8,126 nt of DNA from Syntrophaceae bacterium UBA5764 (GTDB taxonomy: Bacteria; Desulfobacterota; Syntrophia; Syntrophales; Smithellaceae): positions 1-8,126 of the forward strand of contig DIEW01000050.1 in the NCBI GenBank assembly GCA_002418825.1. The letters run 5' to 3'. The first letter of the stretch is position 1; the number at the start of each line of letters is the position of its first letter. Both the position numbers and the translations under genes were made by a program. This document shows positions 6,763 through 8,126 of this stretch, piece after piece. The notes beneath the pieces are model-generated. The model was not told the origin of the DNA, ran no database searches, and saw nothing but the letters and a program-made list of their open reading frames with translations.

Positions 6763-6770
6763 CCTCCTTT
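6763..6770 (-). promoter_or_regulatory. Strong ribosome binding site of the DUF932 gene
   Basis: AAAGGAGG, an almost full anti-16S match, ends five nt before the ATG at 6757. It is the best ribosome site in the window and suggests high translation of this gene. Confidence 0.8.
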
Positions 6771-6834
6771 TATTGCTTAGTTATTGCAAGCGTAAATATT
6801 TATCAAAAACTAGAGATATGTTTAATGCAGTGAC

Positions 6835-7944
6835 TCATGCTGCAATAATTAGTTTACCGGCTATGTCCGCAGCTTTTTTAAGGGCATCATCCCTAAGATG
6901 TGCGTATCTTTGAGTCATAACGGGTGATTTATGCGTTAGTAGCTTCTGCAATGTATATAAATCGACTTTTCCACTTGAAGCCAGTATTGAAGCGAAAGTA
7001 TGCCTTAAACCATGTAGGGCACGAAAATTATCAGGTAATCCCGCTGCTTGTTTAATCGGATTGACACGCCGCCTAATATCCGTAAATGGTTTGCCGTCTG
7101 ATCTAACAAAAACATTATCAGAAGTGCGGGGATGATTTTCTAATACTTGTTGTGCCTGATCGTTTAATGGGATTTTTTCGCTTGCACCGCCCTTTGGATT
7201 TCTGATTGTTATAAAACGTCTATCAAAGTCGATATCATCCCATTTGAGTTTGAATATTTCTCCGCGCCTCATACCTGTAAATAAAGCCAGCTTCATTATG
7301 TTTGCTGCCTCAATATCCTCAGAATTATCAATGGCTATTAAAAGTTTCTGTAGCTGTTCATGATTTAAATCCTCGGTTATTTTGTTATCGACTTTGATCA
7401 TTTCTATTTTGAAATTGATGTTCTGGCATAACTGACGAGATATTCCGAAATTGACAATCCGCTTAAGCAATGCCAAAACATGTTTGACTGACTGTGGTTT
7501 TAAGGTCTTTAACAGTGTGACGCGCAAACGGTCAACTTCAAGCGGAATAATTTCATGCGGCTCCTTATTTTCAAAAATAGGTAACAGATATTTTTCAAAC
7601 CGTCCCTTATCTGTTTTAATGGCTTTGGAATCTGGTTTATTTGTCTCATATTCTTTCCATAGACGCGCAAAGGTCATTTTTCCTGCCTCAGCTATCTTTT
7701 CGGCCTTTAAACGTTTTCGTTTTTCATTATTTGAAAGATCTTCACCGTCAATTCGAATTCCTCTGATTTTGGCTGCTTTAGCGGGTGACATATCGTCTTG
7801 ATATTGTCGCCCTGCTTTTTCTTCAATCAAATTACCTTTACGGCGATAGCGGATATAATACGTCCTTTCTTTGCCTTTTAGGTTTTTGGTTTCAATATAA
7901 AAGACACCCGGATAATTTGTTTTATATCTTTTTATTTTTGGCAT
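6835..7944 (-). CDS. Tyrosine-family site-specific integrase
   Basis: A 369-residue tyrosine recombinase that cuts and rejoins att sites through a 3'-phosphotyrosine link. The N-terminus (IETKNLKGKERTYYIRYRRK, about 17-36) fits an arm-type DNA-binding region, residues about 91-170 a core-binding SAM-like domain (TFARLWKEYE through LALLKRIVNFG), and about 190-360 the catalytic domain. All catalytic residues are visible: R226 in TGMRRGE, K251 in NPKGG, H311 and R314 in HGLRH, H338 in LLTHKS and Y347 in TQRYAHL. It looks intact and active. The ATG at 7944 is chosen; a GTG at 7950 is in frame, and neither has a clear Shine-Dalgarno site. The gene starts about 150 bp from a tRNA-Glu fragment and reads away from it, the usual place for the integrase of a tRNA-targeted island. 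Annotating it as P4- or lambda-like would go beyond what I can see. Confidence 0.95.
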   Translation of the reverse strand: MPKIKRYKTNYPGVFYIETKNLKGKERTYYIRYRRKGNLIEEKAGRQYQDDMSPAKAAKIRGIRIDGEDLSNNEKRKRLKAEKIAEAGKMTFARLWKEYETNKPDSKAIKTDKGRFEKYLLPIFENKEPHEIIPLEVDRLRVTLLKTLKPQSVKHVLALLKRIVNFGISRQLCQNINFKIEMIKVDNKITEDLNHEQLQKLLIAIDNSEDIEAANIMKLALFTGMRRGEIFKLKWDDIDFDRRFITIRNPKGGASEKIPLNDQAQQVLENHPRTSDNVFVRSDGKPFTDIRRRVNPIKQAAGLPDNFRALHGLRHTFASILASSGKVDLYTLQKLLTHKSPVMTQRYAHLRDDALKKAADIAGKLIIAA

Positions 7945-7966
7945 ATGCACATTTTTTAATGTATAG

Positions 7967-7987
7967 TCCCCACATTCTTCCCCACAT
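7967..7987 (-). repeat. Direct repeat of ATGTGGGGA, 12-bp period, in the integrase leader
   Basis: Two exact copies of ATGTGGGGA (minus strand) lie at 7979-7987 and 7967-7975, with start points 12 bp apart, just downstream of the integrase promoter. The G-rich motif stands out from the AT-rich surroundings. It could be an operator for a regulator or arm-type integrase-binding sites; the sequence alone does not decide. Confidence 0.6.
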
Positions 7988-7991
7988 ATTT

Positions 7992-8023
7992 ATTATATAT
8001 ACAGGTAAATGGTAGTATGTCAA
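7992..8023 (-). promoter_or_regulatory. Putative sigma70 promoter of the integrase gene
   Basis: On the minus strand a perfect TTGACA (8018-8023) is followed by an alternating TATATATAAT tract (7992-8001). The exact TATAAT (7992-7997) is at a 20-bp spacing, while TATATA versions fall at 16 or 18 bp, so the working -10 is uncertain. Transcription would start near 7985, about 40 bp before the integrase ATG. Confidence 0.55.
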
Positions 8024-8038
8024 GAATAAATTATGTAT

Positions 8039-8056
8039 TAATATTAATAATATTAA
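8039..8056. repeat. Tandem 9-bp repeat TAATATTAA x2 near the att site
   Basis: Two perfect adjacent copies of TAATATTAA occupy 8039-8047 and 8048-8056. The 10-bp palindrome TTAATATTAA overlaps the first copy (8038-8047). A short inverted repeat ACAAT-GCT-ATTGT follows at 8056-8068. Such AT-rich, easily bent DNA between att core and integrase often binds accessory factors such as IHF or an excisionase, but low complexity alone could explain it. Confidence 0.5.
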
Positions 8057-8100
8057 CAATGCTATTGTAGGTTGATGGAAATTATAGTATACAATCGTTT

Positions 8101-8126
8101 GTGGCCTCTCACGCCGGAAACCGGGG
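8101..8126 (+). other. Putative att junction: partial tRNA-Glu(CUC), anticodon loop to T-stem
   Basis: Bases 8106-8112 (CTCTCAC) form a tRNA anticodon loop with anticodon CTC at 8108-8110. Bases 8113-8117 (GCCGG) are the 3' anticodon stem, 8118-8121 (AAAC) a four-base variable loop and 8122-8126 (CGGGG) the 5' T-stem. Spacing matches tRNA-Glu positions 32-53. The left stem strand 8101-8105 (GTGGC) pairs only partly: three Watson-Crick pairs, one wobble and one mismatch at the outer end. No D-arm or acceptor 5' strand is upstream, so tRNA identity starts at about 8103-8106 and continues past the edge. With an integrase alongside, this is best read as attR of an element inserted at the anticodon loop. 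Confidence 0.65.

Noticed and set aside
7451..7801. A + strand open frame of 116 codons
   Set aside because: It is antisense to the well-defined integrase and shows no domain-like features.
8070..8126. A complete tRNA gene at the right edge
   Set aside because: The anticodon loop onwards fits tRNA-Glu, but the upstream 35 bases show no acceptor strand or D-arm and the 5' anticodon stem pairs poorly; only a partial tRNA is supported.
1..8126. CBASS, CRISPR array or toxin-antitoxin locus
   Set aside because: No CD-NTase signature, no regularly spaced repeats and no recognisable toxin-antitoxin pair were found on either strand.

Overview
The window reads as the end of an integrated mobile element in a bacterium. 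A tyrosine integrase lies next to the 3' half of a tRNA-Glu gene, and behind the integrase is accessory cargo. All seven genes that I can support are on the minus strand. The host cannot be named from the sequence. Canonical Shine-Dalgarno sites, sigma70-like promoter elements and an integrase of a type I associate with proteobacterial islands (including sulfate-reducer and Geobacter-like lineages) suggest a Gram-negative host, but this is weak inference.

Layout from right to left, which is the direction of transcription. Positions 8101-8126 match the anticodon loop to the 5' T-stem strand of tRNA-Glu(CUC) on the + strand. The 5' half of a tRNA is absent, so this is best read as an attachment-site junction. 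Positions 7951-8100 are an AT-rich att-proximal region with a 9-bp tandem repeat, an integrase promoter containing a perfect TTGACA, and a duplicated 9-bp G-rich motif. The integrase (6835-7944), a DUF932 phage/plasmid-type gene (5819-6757) and an unrecognised 88-residue protein (5526-5792) follow. Then comes an AT-rich gap of about 290 bp (5235-5525).

The left two thirds hold a compact four-gene cassette that looks like an undescribed or poorly described defence system built around nucleotides. Its genes are: (1) an Mrr-like PD-(D/E)xK nuclease-domain protein with a large helical C-terminus (3774-5234); (2) a guanylate-kinase-like P-loop domain fused to a degenerate 2H-phosphoesterase-like domain (2400-3692); (3) a nucleoside-phosphorylase/MTAN-fold domain fused to TPR repeats (647-2413); (4) a NUDIX hydrolase that runs off the left edge (<1-650). 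Gene pairs 2/3 and 3/4 overlap by 14 and 4 nt, so at least the last three genes are very probably co-translated. A sigma70-like promoter candidate sits just before gene 2.

Inferred logic: a nuclease-fold protein senses or cuts invading nucleic acid. The kinase/2H protein makes, binds or trims a nucleotide or an RNA end. The phosphorylase-TPR protein is a plausible toxic effector that cleaves a nucleoside or nucleotide (compare the PNP-fold ATP nucleosidases of anti-phage systems). The NUDIX enzyme could remove a signal, a product or a modified nucleotide. Domain calls come from motifs read by eye; the joint function is a hypothesis.
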